A stretch of 64,000 nt of DNA from an uncultured Lachnospira sp. (lineage in GTDB: Bacteria; Bacillota; Clostridia; Lachnospirales; Lachnospiraceae), in NCBI GenBank assembly GCA_910589305.1, contig CAJUTV010000002.1, positions 62,001 to 126,000 of the forward strand, given 5' to 3'. Below the pieces are notes generated by a model, which was given only the letters and a program-made list of their open reading frames with translations, did not search any database and was not told the DNA's origin. Of the stretch, positions 26,544 to 35,674 are shown piece by piece (within the stretch, counting starts at the first letter, position 1; each line of letters begins with the position of its first letter). The position numbers and the translations under genes are program-made.

Positions 26544-26816
26544 AACTGCCAAGTCACTATAATTTTTCAATCATATATAAAAATATGTGTTATATACTGG
26601 ACTTTATACAGTGGGAACACTTTTCCGAAAAGGGAGATAAATTAAGGACTGTAAGTTTGTTATATTAAGATTAAAATAAACAATATTTTATATCAGTTTT
26701 TCTTGATAAAGGATTTGATATTGGTAAACATTATAACAAAAGCAGATGAATGATTAGAGAAAACAATTGATATGTAAAGTTAAGTGTTAGTAAATAACAC
26801 AATGAAAGGACTTATT

Positions 26817-27950
26817 ATGTACAAGATAATTAATACAGACGGACGTGCGAAAAGAGCAGTTATGGAAACGGTGCATGGGACAATCCAGACTCCTGTATTT
26901 ATGAATGTTGGAACAGTTGGAGCTATAAAAGGGGCTGTGTCGACAATGGATTTACAAAAAATAGGAACTCAAGTGGAGTTGTCAAACACATACCATCTTC
27001 ATGTGCGCACAGGTGACCAATTAATTAAACAGATGGGAGGACTTCATCGGTTTATGAATTGGAATAAGCCAATTCTTACAGATTCTGGTGGATTTCAGGT
27101 GTTTTCTTTAGCTGGTCTTAGAAAGATAAAAGAGGAAGGCGTCACATTTAACAGTCATATAGATGGTCATAAAATATTTATGGGACCAGAGGAAAGTATG
27201 CAGATTCAGTCAAATTTAGGTTCAACAATTGCGATGGCATTTGATGAATGTGCGCCTGCAAAAGCAGATAGAGCCTATGTGAAAAATTCGGTTGAACGAA
27301 CAGCAAGATGGCTTGTGCGCTGTAAAAATGAGATGAAGAGACTAAATGAATTGTCCGATACTGTTAATCCCAATCAATTGCTTTTTGGCATTAATCAGGG
27401 AGCCGTGTATCCAGATATACGAATTGAACATGCAAAATATATTGCTGATATGAATTTAGATGGTTATGCAGTAGGTGGTTTGGCTGTTGGGGAAACCCAT
27501 GAAGAAATGTATTATATTCTTGATGAGACGGTTCCTTATCTGCCAAAAGATAAACCGACATATCTTATGGGAGTGGGTACGCCAGCTAATATTTTGGAGG
27601 CAGTGGAGCGAGGCGTTGACTTTTTTGACTGTGTATATCCTTCAAGAAATGGCAGACATGGACATGTTTATACAAAGTTTGGCAAAATTAATTTATTTAA
27701 TGCAAAATATGAAAAAGATGATAATCCAATTGAGGAAGGGTGTCCATGTGAGGCTTGCCAGTATTCAAGGGCGTATATCAGACATTTGCTGAAAGCAAAA
27801 GAAATGCTTGGAATGAGGCTTTGTGTGATTCATAACTTGTATTATTATAATCATTTGATGGAAGATATAAGGGCAGCAATTGAGGCAGGAAAATATCATT
27901 CTTTTAAGGAAGAACGATTAGAATTGATGAAGACATACAGTGCAAATTAA
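26817..27950 (+). CDS. tgt: Queuine tRNA-guanine(34) transglycosylase
   Basis: Exchanges guanine at the wobble position of GUN-anticodon tRNAs for preQ1 (bacterial reaction). Marks seen: DSGGFQVFSLAG with the catalytic aspartate region, FDECAPA, VGGLAVGE, the VYPSRNGRHGH loop with the nucleophile region upstream, and zinc ligands CPCEAC with a later H. Product 377 residues, standard. ATG 26817 follows AAAGGA (26805-26810); an in-frame start at 26784 lacks a ribosome site. tgt beside yajC is the common arrangement, although secDF does not follow here. Confidence 0.96.
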   Translation: MYKIINTDGRAKRAVMETVHGTIQTPVFMNVGTVGAIKGAVSTMDLQKIGTQVELSNTYHLHVRTGDQLIKQMGGLHRFMNWNKPILTDSGGFQVFSLAGLRKIKEEGVTFNSHIDGHKIFMGPEESMQIQSNLGSTIAMAFDECAPAKADRAYVKNSVERTARWLVRCKNEMKRLNELSDTVNPNQLLFGINQGAVYPDIRIEHAKYIADMNLDGYAVGGLAVGETHEEMYYILDETVPYLPKDKPTYLMGVGTPANILEAVERGVDFFDCVYPSRNGRHGHVYTKFGKINLFNAKYEKDDNPIEEGCPCEACQYSRAYIRHLLKAKEMLGMRLCVIHNLYYYNHLMEDIRAAIEAGKYHSFKEERLELMKTYSAN

Positions 27951-28340
27951 TATAAAATAGTGATAAAATGATAAGAAAATAGTAAGATAAATGAAAGATA
28001 GTTGCTTGATTATATAAATAATAACTTAAAAGATTATAAAATAATGGAACATACTGGACAGGTTGATAAAATTAATGTAATATATTGTGGGAAAAGTTAA
28101 ATGCCTCACAGTAAGTTGACAGAGCATAAAGATTGAAAACAATAGAATCTGTATTTTGCGAAGATTTTATTGTTATAAATTTCAAATTTTAATAAAATCT
28201 GTCATCATATAAAGGCTAAAAATGAATTTGTGTCGATGCGTTGTTTGGCACAAAATGTATATTAAAAAGGCTTGTGAATATCACAGGTAAATAAGTTTTA
28301 TAGTTCAATGAAAAAACAGCGCAGGAATGGAGATTTTTAT
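27951..28340 (+). promoter_or_regulatory. yajC leader, homologous to the DUF1292 leader
   Basis: The stretch 28138-28331 aligns with 52464-52597: both share CAATA, a TTTTATTGTTATAAATT block, ATTTGTGT, GCTTGT, AGTTC and the closing motif AACAGCGCAGGAATGGAG, which contains the ribosome site. A small stem TGTGGG / CCTCACA (about 28087-28112) may act as a weak terminator for tgt. Two local hairpins (TGTGAATATCACA near 28275) lie inside. No known riboswitch recognised. Confidence 0.5.
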
Positions 28341-28625
28341 ATGCAACAAGGAATAGTTATCGTCGTTTATGTGGTAGCATTGATTGCTCTGTTTTACTTT
28401 CTTGCAATCAAGCCGCAAAAAAAGCAAAAACAGCAGCAGCAAGCACTTATGGATTCTATTGGAAAAGGTGATTATGTTCTTACAACCAGTGGATTTTATG
28501 GGGTTATCATAGATATTACAGATGATGATGTTATTGTTGAGTTTGGCAATAATAAAAATTGTCGTATCTCAATGCAAAAAAGTGCGATTGCACAGGTGGA
28601 AAAAGCGGTATCAGTAGAAGATTGA
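28341..28625 (+). CDS. yajC: Preprotein translocase accessory subunit YajC
   Basis: Small membrane protein of 94 residues with one N-terminal membrane segment, the typical YFLAIKPQKKQKQ motif and a C-terminal domain GDYVLTTSGFYGVIIDI. YajC associates with SecDF and the SecYEG translocon. Start ATG 28341 follows GGAATGGAG; an earlier in-frame ATG at 28308 lies before the ribosome site. It follows tgt as in most bacteria, though secD and secF are replaced downstream by a P-type ATPase. Confidence 0.9.
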   Translation: MQQGIVIVVYVVALIALFYFLAIKPQKKQKQQQQALMDSIGKGDYVLTTSGFYGVIIDITDDDVIVEFGNNKNCRISMQKSAIAQVEKAVSVED

Positions 28626-28638
28626 TGGAAATTTGCTT

Positions 28639-30981
28639 ATGGATGTACAAACAGATATTAATACAGGATTATCTTCTAAACAGGTAGAAAAACGTATCAA
28701 AGAAGGGTTGTATAATGAGCCTGTTAAAAATCAGTCCAAAACAGTGGGACAGATTATAGCAGGCAATTTATTTACGTATTTTAACTTAATATTTTTTATA
28801 TTTACACTGCTGCTTGCCTTAGTACATTCTTATATTAATATGACATTTTTGCCGATTATTATTATTAATATGTTTATTGGCATTATACAAGAGATTCGGA
28901 CAAAGAGAGTTCTCGATAAGTTAACATTGTTAAATGCTTCCTATTCTACAGTAATAAGAGATGGAAAAGAGAAAAAAGTATTGTCCGAAGAGCTTGTGCT
29001 TGGCGATTTATGTATACTTGGGGCAGGCAAACAAATCAGTGCGGATGCTGTAGTTGTAGAAGGAAGTATTCGAGTAAATGAAGCACTGGTTACAGGGGAG
29101 GCAGATGAGATAACAAAGGAGATTGGCGATAAACTTTTATCAGGAAGTTTTGTTGTTGCTGGAGAGTGTAGAGCTGTGCTGGAGCATGTAGGATTGGATT
29201 CATATGCTTCAAAGATTGCATTAGAGGCAAAAGCGTCCAGAAAAAAACAAAAAACGGAGATGATGAACTCCTTAGACAAGTTGGTAAAAACAATTGGTAT
29301 AGCAATTATACCTATAGGAATTTTGATGTTTTGTCAAACATATTTTTTGCTGCATAGCAATATTCAACAAAGTGTTGTTGCAATTATTGCCGCTCTTGTT
29401 GGCATGATTCCAGAAGGGCTGTATCTTCTTACAAGTGTTGCGCTTGTTGTAAGCGTTATGAGGCTTGGCAAAAAAAATGTGTTGGTGCATGAGATGGCTT
29501 GTGTTGAAACACTTGCAAGAGTGAATGTACTATGTGTTGACAAGACAGGAACCATTACTGAAAATAAAATGACTGTAAATGAAGTTGTACCTATAGGAAT
29601 GAATTTATCAAAAGAAATAGTTGTTGATAAGATAGGAAATCTTGTATCTGTACTTGATAATGATAATAATACAATGAATACATTAAAAGAGTATTTTACA
29701 AAGTCAACAGGTTTAAAAGCAATAAAAACATTTGGTTTTTCGTCGGAGACAAAATTTAGTTCTGCCCAGATGGAGAACGGAGACAATTATGTTATTGGCG
29801 CACCTGAGCGAGTTTTACTTACCGATTATTGTAATTATCAAAAACAGATAGAAGAATATGCTAGACGTGGTATGCGTGTACTGATATTTGGTGTATATGA
29901 TGGGCAGCTTGATGGACATCCATTAGAAAAACCTGTTGTTCCAATGGCGATTGTCGTTATAGGCAATGCTATAAGAAAAGAAGCAAGAGAAACTTTTGAA
30001 TATTTTGCCAATCAAGGCGTTGAAATTAAGGTTATTTCTGGAGATAATCCATTGACGGTTTCCTGTGTTGCCAAAGAGGCAGGAATTGCACATTCCGATA
30101 TGTTTGTCGATGCCTCTTCCCTTGAGACTGATGAACAGATTGAGGAGGCAGCACAAAGATATACTATTTTTGGAAGAGTGCAGCCAGACCAAAAAAAGCG
30201 ATTGGTACAGGCTTTAAAAAAGGCAGGCAATGTTGTAGCGATGACAGGCGATGGGGTCAATGACGTATTAGCACTTAAAAGTGCTGATTGCAGTATTGCA
30301 TTTGGCTCAGGCAGTGAAGCTGCATCAAATGTTGCTCAGCTTGTTTTATTAGATTCTGATTTTTCATGTATGCCTTCAGTTGTATTGGAAGGCAGACGAG
30401 TTGTCAATAATATTCAGCGAACGGCATCGTTGTTTGTTGTTAAAAATATATTTTCTATTCTTTTAGCTTTGTTTTCTATGCTTTCAGGGAATCGATACCC
30501 TTTATATCCGACACAGTTGTCTTTACTTGGAGCATTTACAATTGGCGCGCCAGGATTTTTATTAGCATTACAGCCAAGTAAGAGTCTTATTAAAGGGGGA
30601 TTTTTAAGAAATGTGATTATGAAAGCATTGCCAGCAGCAATTACGGATTTTCTTTTAGTGGCAATATTTGTTGTTATTGGAAATATTACAAAGACTGCTC
30701 ATGAACAGTTATCAACTATTGTTATATTGATTTTACTTGCTGTTGGTATGTGTGAGCTGATACGAGTTTGTATGCCAATGGATAGGATTCGTATTGCTGT
30801 CTGTATTATGATGACTGTAGGAATTATTTTTAGTGTTTTATTTTTAAAAGAGATTTTTGCCATTTATCCGCTTACTATAAATCAGATGATTCAAACAGCG
30901 TGTTGGATGATAGGGGCAGTTCCCATATTTATTATAATGTGTAAATTGGTTGATAAATTTTTTACAAGAAATAGTAAATAA
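28639..30981 (+). CDS. P-type cation-transporting ATPase (CtpE/Exp7-like)
   Basis: Integral membrane ion pump of about 780 residues. Actuator motif TGEADE (for TGES), phosphorylation motif DKTGTITEN, nucleotide-domain KxFxFSSETKFSS, and hinge GDGVNDVLALKSAD are all visible, as is IPEGLYLLTSVAL in membrane helix 4. The PEGL motif and compact nucleotide domain place it with the P2-like CtpE/Exp7 group, some of which move calcium; substrate is an inference only. Starts 13 nt after yajC, so probably in its operon. ATG 28639 preferred over TTG 28633. Six C-terminal membrane helices seen. Confidence 0.9.
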   Translation: MDVQTDINTGLSSKQVEKRIKEGLYNEPVKNQSKTVGQIIAGNLFTYFNLIFFIFTLLLALVHSYINMTFLPIIIINMFIGIIQEIRTKRVLDKLTLLNASYSTVIRDGKEKKVLSEELVLGDLCILGAGKQISADAVVVEGSIRVNEALVTGEADEITKEIGDKLLSGSFVVAGECRAVLEHVGLDSYASKIALEAKASRKKQKTEMMNSLDKLVKTIGIAIIPIGILMFCQTYFLLHSNIQQSVVAIIAALVGMIPEGLYLLTSVALVVSVMRLGKKNVLVHEMACVETLARVNVLCVDKTGTITENKMTVNEVVPIGMNLSKEIVVDKIGNLVSVLDNDNNTMNTLKEYFTKSTGLKAIKTFGFSSETKFSSAQMENGDNYVIGAPERVLLTDYCNYQKQIEEYARRGMRVLIFGVYDGQLDGHPLEKPVVPMAIVVIGNAIRKEARETFEYFANQGVEIKVISGDNPLTVSCVAKEAGIAHSDMFVDASSLETDEQIEEAAQRYTIFGRVQPDQKKRLVQALKKAGNVVAMTGDGVNDVLALKSADCSIAFGSGSEAASNVAQLVLLDSDFSCMPSVVLEGRRVVNNIQRTASLFVVKNIFSILLALFSMLSGNRYPLYPTQLSLLGAFTIGAPGFLLALQPSKSLIKGGFLRNVIMKALPAAITDFLLVAIFVVIGNITKTAHEQLSTIVILILLAVGMCELIRVCMPMDRIRIAVCIMMTVGIIFSVLFLKEIFAIYPLTINQMIQTACWMIGAVPIFIIMCKLVDKFFTRNSK

Positions 30982-31040
30982 ATTTTAAAAATATTTTTTC
31001 TAAAAATAATAAATACATTTTATAAAATGAAATTGTATTT

Positions 31041-31223
31041 AACCTCATCAAGAAAGTGGGACTGTCGGGAAATGAATGTACGCCTACAATATATGTTGTG
31101 ATGCATGGGGGTTCATAACCATATATTGTGGGTTGGCAGCATTCCTGACAGTCCCATTCGTGTTGTGATAACAGCTAGGTGGTCTAAGTAAATAGTATAG
31201 CAGATTGTAAATATCTGTTTTGA
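31041..31223 (+). repeat. Dispersed structured repeat, copy 2 (with enlarged variable arm)
   Basis: Starts AACCTCATCAAGAAAGT and ends CAGATTGTAAATATCTG-TTTTGAC. The family core GTTGTGATAACAGCTAGGT is present. Where copy 4 has short arms, this copy has a long imperfect hairpin: GGGACTGTC / GACAGTCCC outside and ACAATATATG / CATATATTGT inside. It lies 3' of the ATPase gene and may double as its terminator. Confidence 0.75.
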
Positions 31224-31257
31224 CAATATTGTTGCATTATTATCTCTTTATGCGGAT

Positions 31258-32013
31258 TTAAAATTTTGCTGTTAAAAGTTCAGCTCGTCTTTGATGAGTG
31301 TCTAAATCAGCATATCGAGTTGGAATAGGAATATGACTTTGTTTATCGGTTAGTTGAAGGGCTAACTTTGTCACTGTATCAATATCAATATAGTTGCCTA
31401 CAGAGGCAAAGATTGGTTTTACATTGGTGTGTGTTCGGACAGCACGCCCTAATATTTTATGTTCTTTGATAATATCTGTATAGGAGCCTGCTGTGTTTTC
31501 TGGTATACAATACTGTGCGCCTTCTACTTGAAAGTATCGTTTAGCAATTCCGATAGTTGGCGTATTTAAATAAAAAGAAGCATGTGTTGCTAATCCCATC
31601 ATTCTAGGATGTAATATACCATTTCCATCAAATAAAAATAGATTTGGCGGATGATTTAATTGGGCAGCCGTTTGTATAACAAGCGGTAATTCACGAAAGG
31701 CAAAGCAACCTGGAATATAAGGAAATTTAATTTTATCAGCAACATGTTTTTGTTCTATCACCGTTTTTTTATGTATATCAAGAACGACAATACAGCATAC
31801 AGCCCATTCGGTTTCTTCTTGAACATAAGGGCAGTTCGCAAAGCCTACTGTCCGTTGTTTTTTCCAGTAAGCAATATCAACACCTGCAACGGTTTTGATA
31901 TCATCTAAGGAAATAGTATTTTTTTCTACAACATATTTGGATAATTCTTGTTGTATTTGAATGCAATCCGATTCAGATAATGTTGAAAATTGATTGATGT
32001 CTAATAGTTTCAT
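31258..32013 (-). CDS. nfi: Endonuclease V (deoxyinosine 3' endonuclease)
   Basis: Repair enzyme that nicks DNA (or RNA) near deaminated adenine (inosine). Motifs visible: VAGVDIAYW with a metal-binding aspartate, FPYIPGCFAFRELP for the strand-wedge PYIP loop, and DGNGILHPRMMGLATHASFYL with the second acidic site. Length 251 residues, slightly above the usual 220-240 because of an N-terminal extension. ATG 32013 gives a normal start; a longer frame to 32097 overlaps the neighbouring gene. It follows the nucleotidyltransferase-like gene by 13 nt and is probably co-transcribed with it. Confidence 0.92.
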   Translation of the reverse strand: MKLLDINQFSTLSESDCIQIQQELSKYVVEKNTISLDDIKTVAGVDIAYWKKQRTVGFANCPYVQEETEWAVCCIVVLDIHKKTVIEQKHVADKIKFPYIPGCFAFRELPLVIQTAAQLNHPPNLFLFDGNGILHPRMMGLATHASFYLNTPTIGIAKRYFQVEGAQYCIPENTAGSYTDIIKEHKILGRAVRTHTNVKPIFASVGNYIDIDTVTKLALQLTDKQSHIPIPTRYADLDTHQRRAELLTAKF

Positions 32014-32026
32014 ATAAATTTTCTTT

Positions 32027-32662
32027 CTATTGCTTTTTCTTTTTTTGATACATTTCATTGATAGATTCTGCCAAAATTGACCGTGAATGTTTGTCATGGT
32101 TCTTGTTGTAATTTTTCTTTTTAATATAATACTCTCTTAATTCTCCCCAATAGTGATTATTTTTTAACCATTTCATTTTTTTTGATAAGCCATAAAACTT
32201 ATTTCCTCGAAATTCCCAAGTATAATTATTGTTTTTTTTATTAAATCGTATATATTGCTGTTTTCCATCATTACAATTATATACTATGGCAAAATCACAG
32301 CTATGTATAATTTTACAAGCGGATTTATCTACTTTTTTTATAGTTAATACGCTAGTGGAATCTTCACAATTTTTGTAACCATATCGATATGATACTTGAT
32401 TGATTGCATTTTTAATGATAGTGCGAATTTCTTTAGGACTATAATTTTCTTCATCATCATTTACTTCAATGTTGAAATCAAAATCAAATCCTATATTGGA
32501 CTTTTTATCATAAGTAATCATGTTATTGCTTGAACTGCCAACAAGAGTAAATTGAAATGTAAAAGAATTGCTTACAATATCTTGTACTTCAAAAAGTATT
32601 TGATATAATTCATTTTTAATAGGTTGTGCTTTCTTTTTTGTTACATAAATAAAGTTGTGCAT
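32027..32662 (-). CDS. Nucleotidyltransferase-like protein, function unknown
   Basis: Soluble basic protein of 211 residues. GSSSNNM followed about 13 residues later by GFDFDFNIEV fits the nucleotidyltransferase pattern GS..., D.D, and a CDFAIV strand further on could supply the third acidic residue. Proteins of this look, starting MHNFIYVTKK, recur in Firmicutes genomes without known function. ATG 32662 follows a strong GGAGGT ribosome site; the frame extends upstream to 32701 without support. The tail is lysine-rich. It precedes the endonuclease V gene in one probable operon. I do not claim it is a CBASS or antitoxin enzyme. Confidence 0.7.
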   Translation of the reverse strand: MHNFIYVTKKKAQPIKNELYQILFEVQDIVSNSFTFQFTLVGSSSNNMITYDKKSNIGFDFDFNIEVNDDEENYSPKEIRTIIKNAINQVSYRYGYKNCEDSTSVLTIKKVDKSACKIIHSCDFAIVYNCNDGKQQYIRFNKKNNNYTWEFRGNKFYGLSKKMKWLKNNHYWGELREYYIKKKNYNKNHDKHSRSILAESINEMYQKKKKQ

Positions 32663-32700
32663 AATATGTACCTCCAATAATAAAATTCCCCAACCGACCA

Positions 32701-32818
32701 TTTAACCTTATCAAGGAAGTCTCCCACTTCAATGCTGCAAAAAAACTACGATAGTAGCTATGAGGTTAGGGTGTCAAACACCCGAGCAAGCAGCGTAACG
32801 GATTGCGAATATCCGCTT
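32701..32818 (+). repeat. Dispersed structured repeat, copy 3 (short form)
   Basis: Begins AACCTTATCAAGGAAGT, continues CTCCCACTTCAATGCTGC, has GTAGCTATGAGGTT closing the outer stem, then GGGTGTCAAACACCC (an extra hairpin) and the 3' hairpin CGGATTGCGAATATCCG. Lies between the divergent genes at 32662 and 33066. Confidence 0.8.
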
Positions 32819-32934
32819 AATTAAAATTAAATCGTTAAATTATACCATAATTTACAATTTTATCAATAGGTAAATTGTTATTTGTTACAAAGAAAGGGCA
32901 TCAATTAAAAATATAATAAATTTATTTATATTTT

Positions 32935-32963
32935 TTGTAAGTATTTATTGTATATGATATAAT
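32935..32963 (+). promoter_or_regulatory. Sigma-A promoter of the gene at 33066
   Basis: TTGTAA (32935-32940), 17-bp spacer, TATAAT (32958-32963) with a TG extension. Leader of about 95 nt ends in the shared motif at 33039-33059. Confidence 0.7.
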
Positions 32964-33065
32964 TACAATGATAAATATTTCAGGCATAAATTATATTGAT
33001 TAAGAAAATAGGCAGTTTATAACGATTATTTATAGATAAACAGCAGTGCAGAAAAGAGGATTCAT

Positions 33066-33542
33066 ATGTATCAATATTGTCATCATATAAATACAGAAAT
33101 TATAACACAAGATACAAATGTTGGTTTACATGACTGTAAAGCAACTCAATTGTCATTAAAAGATGGACTTCTTTCCTTTTCGTTTCCCGACGGATTTTGG
33201 GTAAGAAAAAAGGAGAGTGATAAGGACAGATTGTTTTACACAGATAAAGGGCAAGTAAATTTTAAGCTTTTATATGATGCCAGTGTAGCTGTAACCATAT
33301 ATATATTTACAGAAAAAAATGGAAAAGTCATTCGAGAAGAATTTACGATAGAAGAGTTGATGTATCAAATAAATAACGAATTATACAGCCTTGAGTTTCT
33401 TTATTCCTATATAGGTTATCAAACAATTAAATTTTACTGTTGGATTTGGTTTGATAAAGAGCCATACCATAAAGAATGTGAACTTATTATATCAGCACAG
33501 GAAATAACCTATCAATGGAATAATTTGTATGAAGAATTGTAG
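33066..33542 (+). CDS. Hypothetical protein
   Basis: Protein of 158 residues without signal peptide or membrane segment. A beta-rich reading (alternating hydrophobics, SLKDGLLSFSFPDGFWV; TIYIFTEKNGKVIREEF; TIKFYCWIWFD) suggests a beta-barrel or sandwich fold. I recognise no family. The gene has its own good promoter and the shared leader motif before ATG 33066. Such single small genes with their own promoter between operons are often recently acquired; function unknown. Confidence 0.65.
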   Translation: MYQYCHHINTEIITQDTNVGLHDCKATQLSLKDGLLSFSFPDGFWVRKKESDKDRLFYTDKGQVNFKLLYDASVAVTIYIFTEKNGKVIREEFTIEELMYQINNELYSLEFLYSYIGYQTIKFYCWIWFDKEPYHKECELIISAQEITYQWNNLYEEL

Positions 33543-33643
33543 CTAAAGGTATATTTTATCATATCTTAAATCATTTCATTTTGTTATTATACAACGTATG
33601 ATTCATTTCTATAAAATAATTTATTATATTCCATTAAAAATAA

Positions 33644-33672
33644 TTGCGTGCGCACACATATTAATATATAAT
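33644..33672 (+). promoter_or_regulatory. Promoter and possible operator of the MarR-MATE operon
   Basis: TTGCGT (33644-33649), 17-bp spacer and TATAAT (33667-33672). The palindrome GTGCGCAC (33648-33655) overlaps the -35 end and spacer, where an autoregulating MarR protein could block polymerase. GGAGGT precedes the gene. Confidence 0.6.
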
Positions 33673-33697
33673 AATTTCGATTGGAGGTAAGTTATTT

Positions 33698-34147
33698 ATG
33701 AAAATATTAAAATGGCTTTCGGTTGCAGACCGTTTTTACAAAATTTATTTGGACAAACAGCTTGCGCCTTTTGGAATGAACAGCAGTCAATATATGTTTT
33801 TTATCAAGATATGTGATTCTCCCGGCATCTTACAGGATTCACTGATGGACATGTTTTATATTCATCCAAGCAATATTGTACGAACAATTGCAGCGTTAGA
33901 AAAACAGGGAATGATTACTCGTTGTCCCAATAAAGAGGATAAAAGGACATGGAAACTATATCCTACAGACAGTGCATTATCTGTATTGGAAGAAATACGG
34001 ACAGTCTGTGAAAATACAGAGGCTCTCTTACTGCAAGGTCTTAGCGAAGCAGAAAAAAATCTTTTTATAGAGTTGCTTATGCGAGCTGGTAAAAATATTA
34101 CGGCAGAACTTCATATAGAGAGAAAGGAGGAAGAATTTAATGACTGA
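33698..34147 (+). CDS. MarR-family transcriptional regulator
   Basis: Winged-helix protein of 149 residues with the MarR pattern: N-terminal dimer helix, LQDSLMDMFYIHPSNIVRTI recognition helix, and the wing CPNKEDKRTWKLYPTD with the conserved DKR. MarR proteins repress efflux genes and release on binding small lipophilic compounds. Its stop overlaps the start of the MATE gene by 8 nt, so the two are translationally coupled and it probably controls that transporter. Start ATG 33698 after GGAGGT. Confidence 0.92.
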   Translation: MKILKWLSVADRFYKIYLDKQLAPFGMNSSQYMFFIKICDSPGILQDSLMDMFYIHPSNIVRTIAALEKQGMITRCPNKEDKRTWKLYPTDSALSVLEEIRTVCENTEALLLQGLSEAEKNLFIELLMRAGKNITAELHIERKEEEFND

Positions 34148-35519
34148 TAATTCATTAGGATATGAAAAAATTTCAAAATTGCTGAGAAGTTTTGCCATTC
34201 CAAGTATTATGGCAACGTTAGTTGGTTCTCTTTACAATATTGTAGACCAAATTTTTATTGGACAGGGTGTAGGATATCTTGGAAATGCTGCAACCAATGT
34301 TGCTTATCCATTTTCTACCATTTGTCTTGCCATTTCGTTGCTGATTGGAATCGGCAGTGCTTCCCGTTTTTCCCTTTATCTTGGAAATAAAAAGCCAGAA
34401 TCGGCAGCGAAGGCAGCAGGAAATGGCATAAGTTTGATGGTGATTTTGGGACTTGCTTATTTGATAGTAGGGGAAAGTTTGTTGTCCCAATTTTTGAAAT
34501 TGTTTGGCGCTACAAAAGAGGTATTTCCCTATGCACAGCAGTATGCTGGTGTTACCTTAGTGGGGATGCCGTTTTTAATTATAACGAATGGTATAAGTAA
34601 TTTAATTCGGGCAGACGGAAGTCCTAAGTATTCGATGACCTGCATGATTGTAGGTGCTATTGCAAATACCATTCTTGACCCCATTTTTATTTTTGTCTTC
34701 CATTGGGGGATTTTTGGGGCTGCTCTGGCAACGATTCTTGGGCAGATTTTGTCTTTTATTTTTGCGGTACGTTATTTATGGCATTTTAAAACCATTCATT
34801 TTGAAAAAAAACATTTTCAGTTTAATATCAAAGAAAGCTTGAAAACGTGCAGCATGGGATTTAGCAGCAGTATAAATCAAATTGCAATTACCTTTGTGCA
34901 GATTATACTATATAATTCACTGACATATTATGGAGCAAAAACCGTTTATGGTTCAGATATTCCATTAGCTGCCTGTGGAATTGTAATGAAAACGAATGCG
35001 ATTATTCTGGCTATTGTTGTTGGAATATCACAGGGTGTTCAGCCGATTATAGGGTTTAACTATGGGGCAAAACAATATTTTCGTGTGCGGGAAGCTTATC
35101 TGCTTGCAATAAAATGGAATATGATTGTTTCTGCAATTGGTTTTTGCCTGCTGCAATGTTTTCCGCAATATATCATTTCTTTGTTTGGCGATGGAGATAA
35201 GCTGTATCTTGAGTTTGCAGTTTTATTTATGCGTATTTATCTTTTTATGGTGCTAGTAAATGGTGTGCAGTTGCTTTCTTCTAGTTTTTTTACTGCCATA
35301 GGCAAACCGATGAAAGGTGCGCTATTGTCGTTGACAAGACAGGTTTTCTTTCTGATTCCTCTTCTTGTAGTGCTTCCTTTCTGGTTTGGAATTATGGGCG
35401 TATTATTTGCAGGACCCATTGCTGATTTTATAGCTTTTATATTGTCTGTTGTGTTGGTAGGCAAAGAATTAAGAATACAGAAAATAATTGCACAAAAGAA
35501 AGACCTTTGTGAACAATAG
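34140..35519 (+). CDS. MATE-family multidrug efflux transporter
   Basis: Twelve-helix membrane protein of 459 residues of the MATE family, which exports cationic drugs in exchange for sodium or protons. Family stretches seen: SLYNIVDQIFIGQGVG, SNLIRADGSPKYSM, and the matching half-repeat VQPIIGFNYGAKQY and TAIGKPMKGALLS. These resemble the MepA/DinF-like branch common in Firmicutes. Overlap with marR and a shared promoter suggest drug-inducible expression. No terminator is obvious in the 155 bp that follow before leuB. Confidence 0.93.
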   Translation: MTDNSLGYEKISKLLRSFAIPSIMATLVGSLYNIVDQIFIGQGVGYLGNAATNVAYPFSTICLAISLLIGIGSASRFSLYLGNKKPESAAKAAGNGISLMVILGLAYLIVGESLLSQFLKLFGATKEVFPYAQQYAGVTLVGMPFLIITNGISNLIRADGSPKYSMTCMIVGAIANTILDPIFIFVFHWGIFGAALATILGQILSFIFAVRYLWHFKTIHFEKKHFQFNIKESLKTCSMGFSSSINQIAITFVQIILYNSLTYYGAKTVYGSDIPLAACGIVMKTNAIILAIVVGISQGVQPIIGFNYGAKQYFRVREAYLLAIKWNMIVSAIGFCLLQCFPQYIISLFGDGDKLYLEFAVLFMRIYLFMVLVNGVQLLSSSFFTAIGKPMKGALLSLTRQVFFLIPLLVVLPFWFGIMGVLFAGPIADFIAFILSVVLVGKELRIQKIIAQKKDLCEQ

Positions 35520-35674
35520 AAAGCAGATGTACAAAAAATGAGAGACTTAAAATTTTAATATCTTGAAAAAAAATAAAAAATAAGTTATGATGTAGTGAAT
35601 TAGACATTATTGATATAAATATATTCATAAAGCAAGGTTTATGAATGGAGTTGGGAAAGGAGTAGAGGTGAATT

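Noticed and set aside
26544..26816. PreQ1 riboswitch upstream of tgt
   Set aside because: No short hairpin plus A-rich pseudoknot tail of the preQ1 type was found; only a small GTGTTA / TAACAC hairpin is visible.
31058..31155. Copy 2 hairpin as a simple intrinsic terminator only
   Set aside because: The stem is not followed by a T run and both ends are shared with the other repeat copies, so it is better described as part of the repeat.
32027..32662. Nucleotidyltransferase-like protein as a CBASS cyclase or MNT-type antitoxin
   Set aside because: No effector, HEPN toxin or CBASS partner gene is adjacent; the neighbour is endonuclease V.
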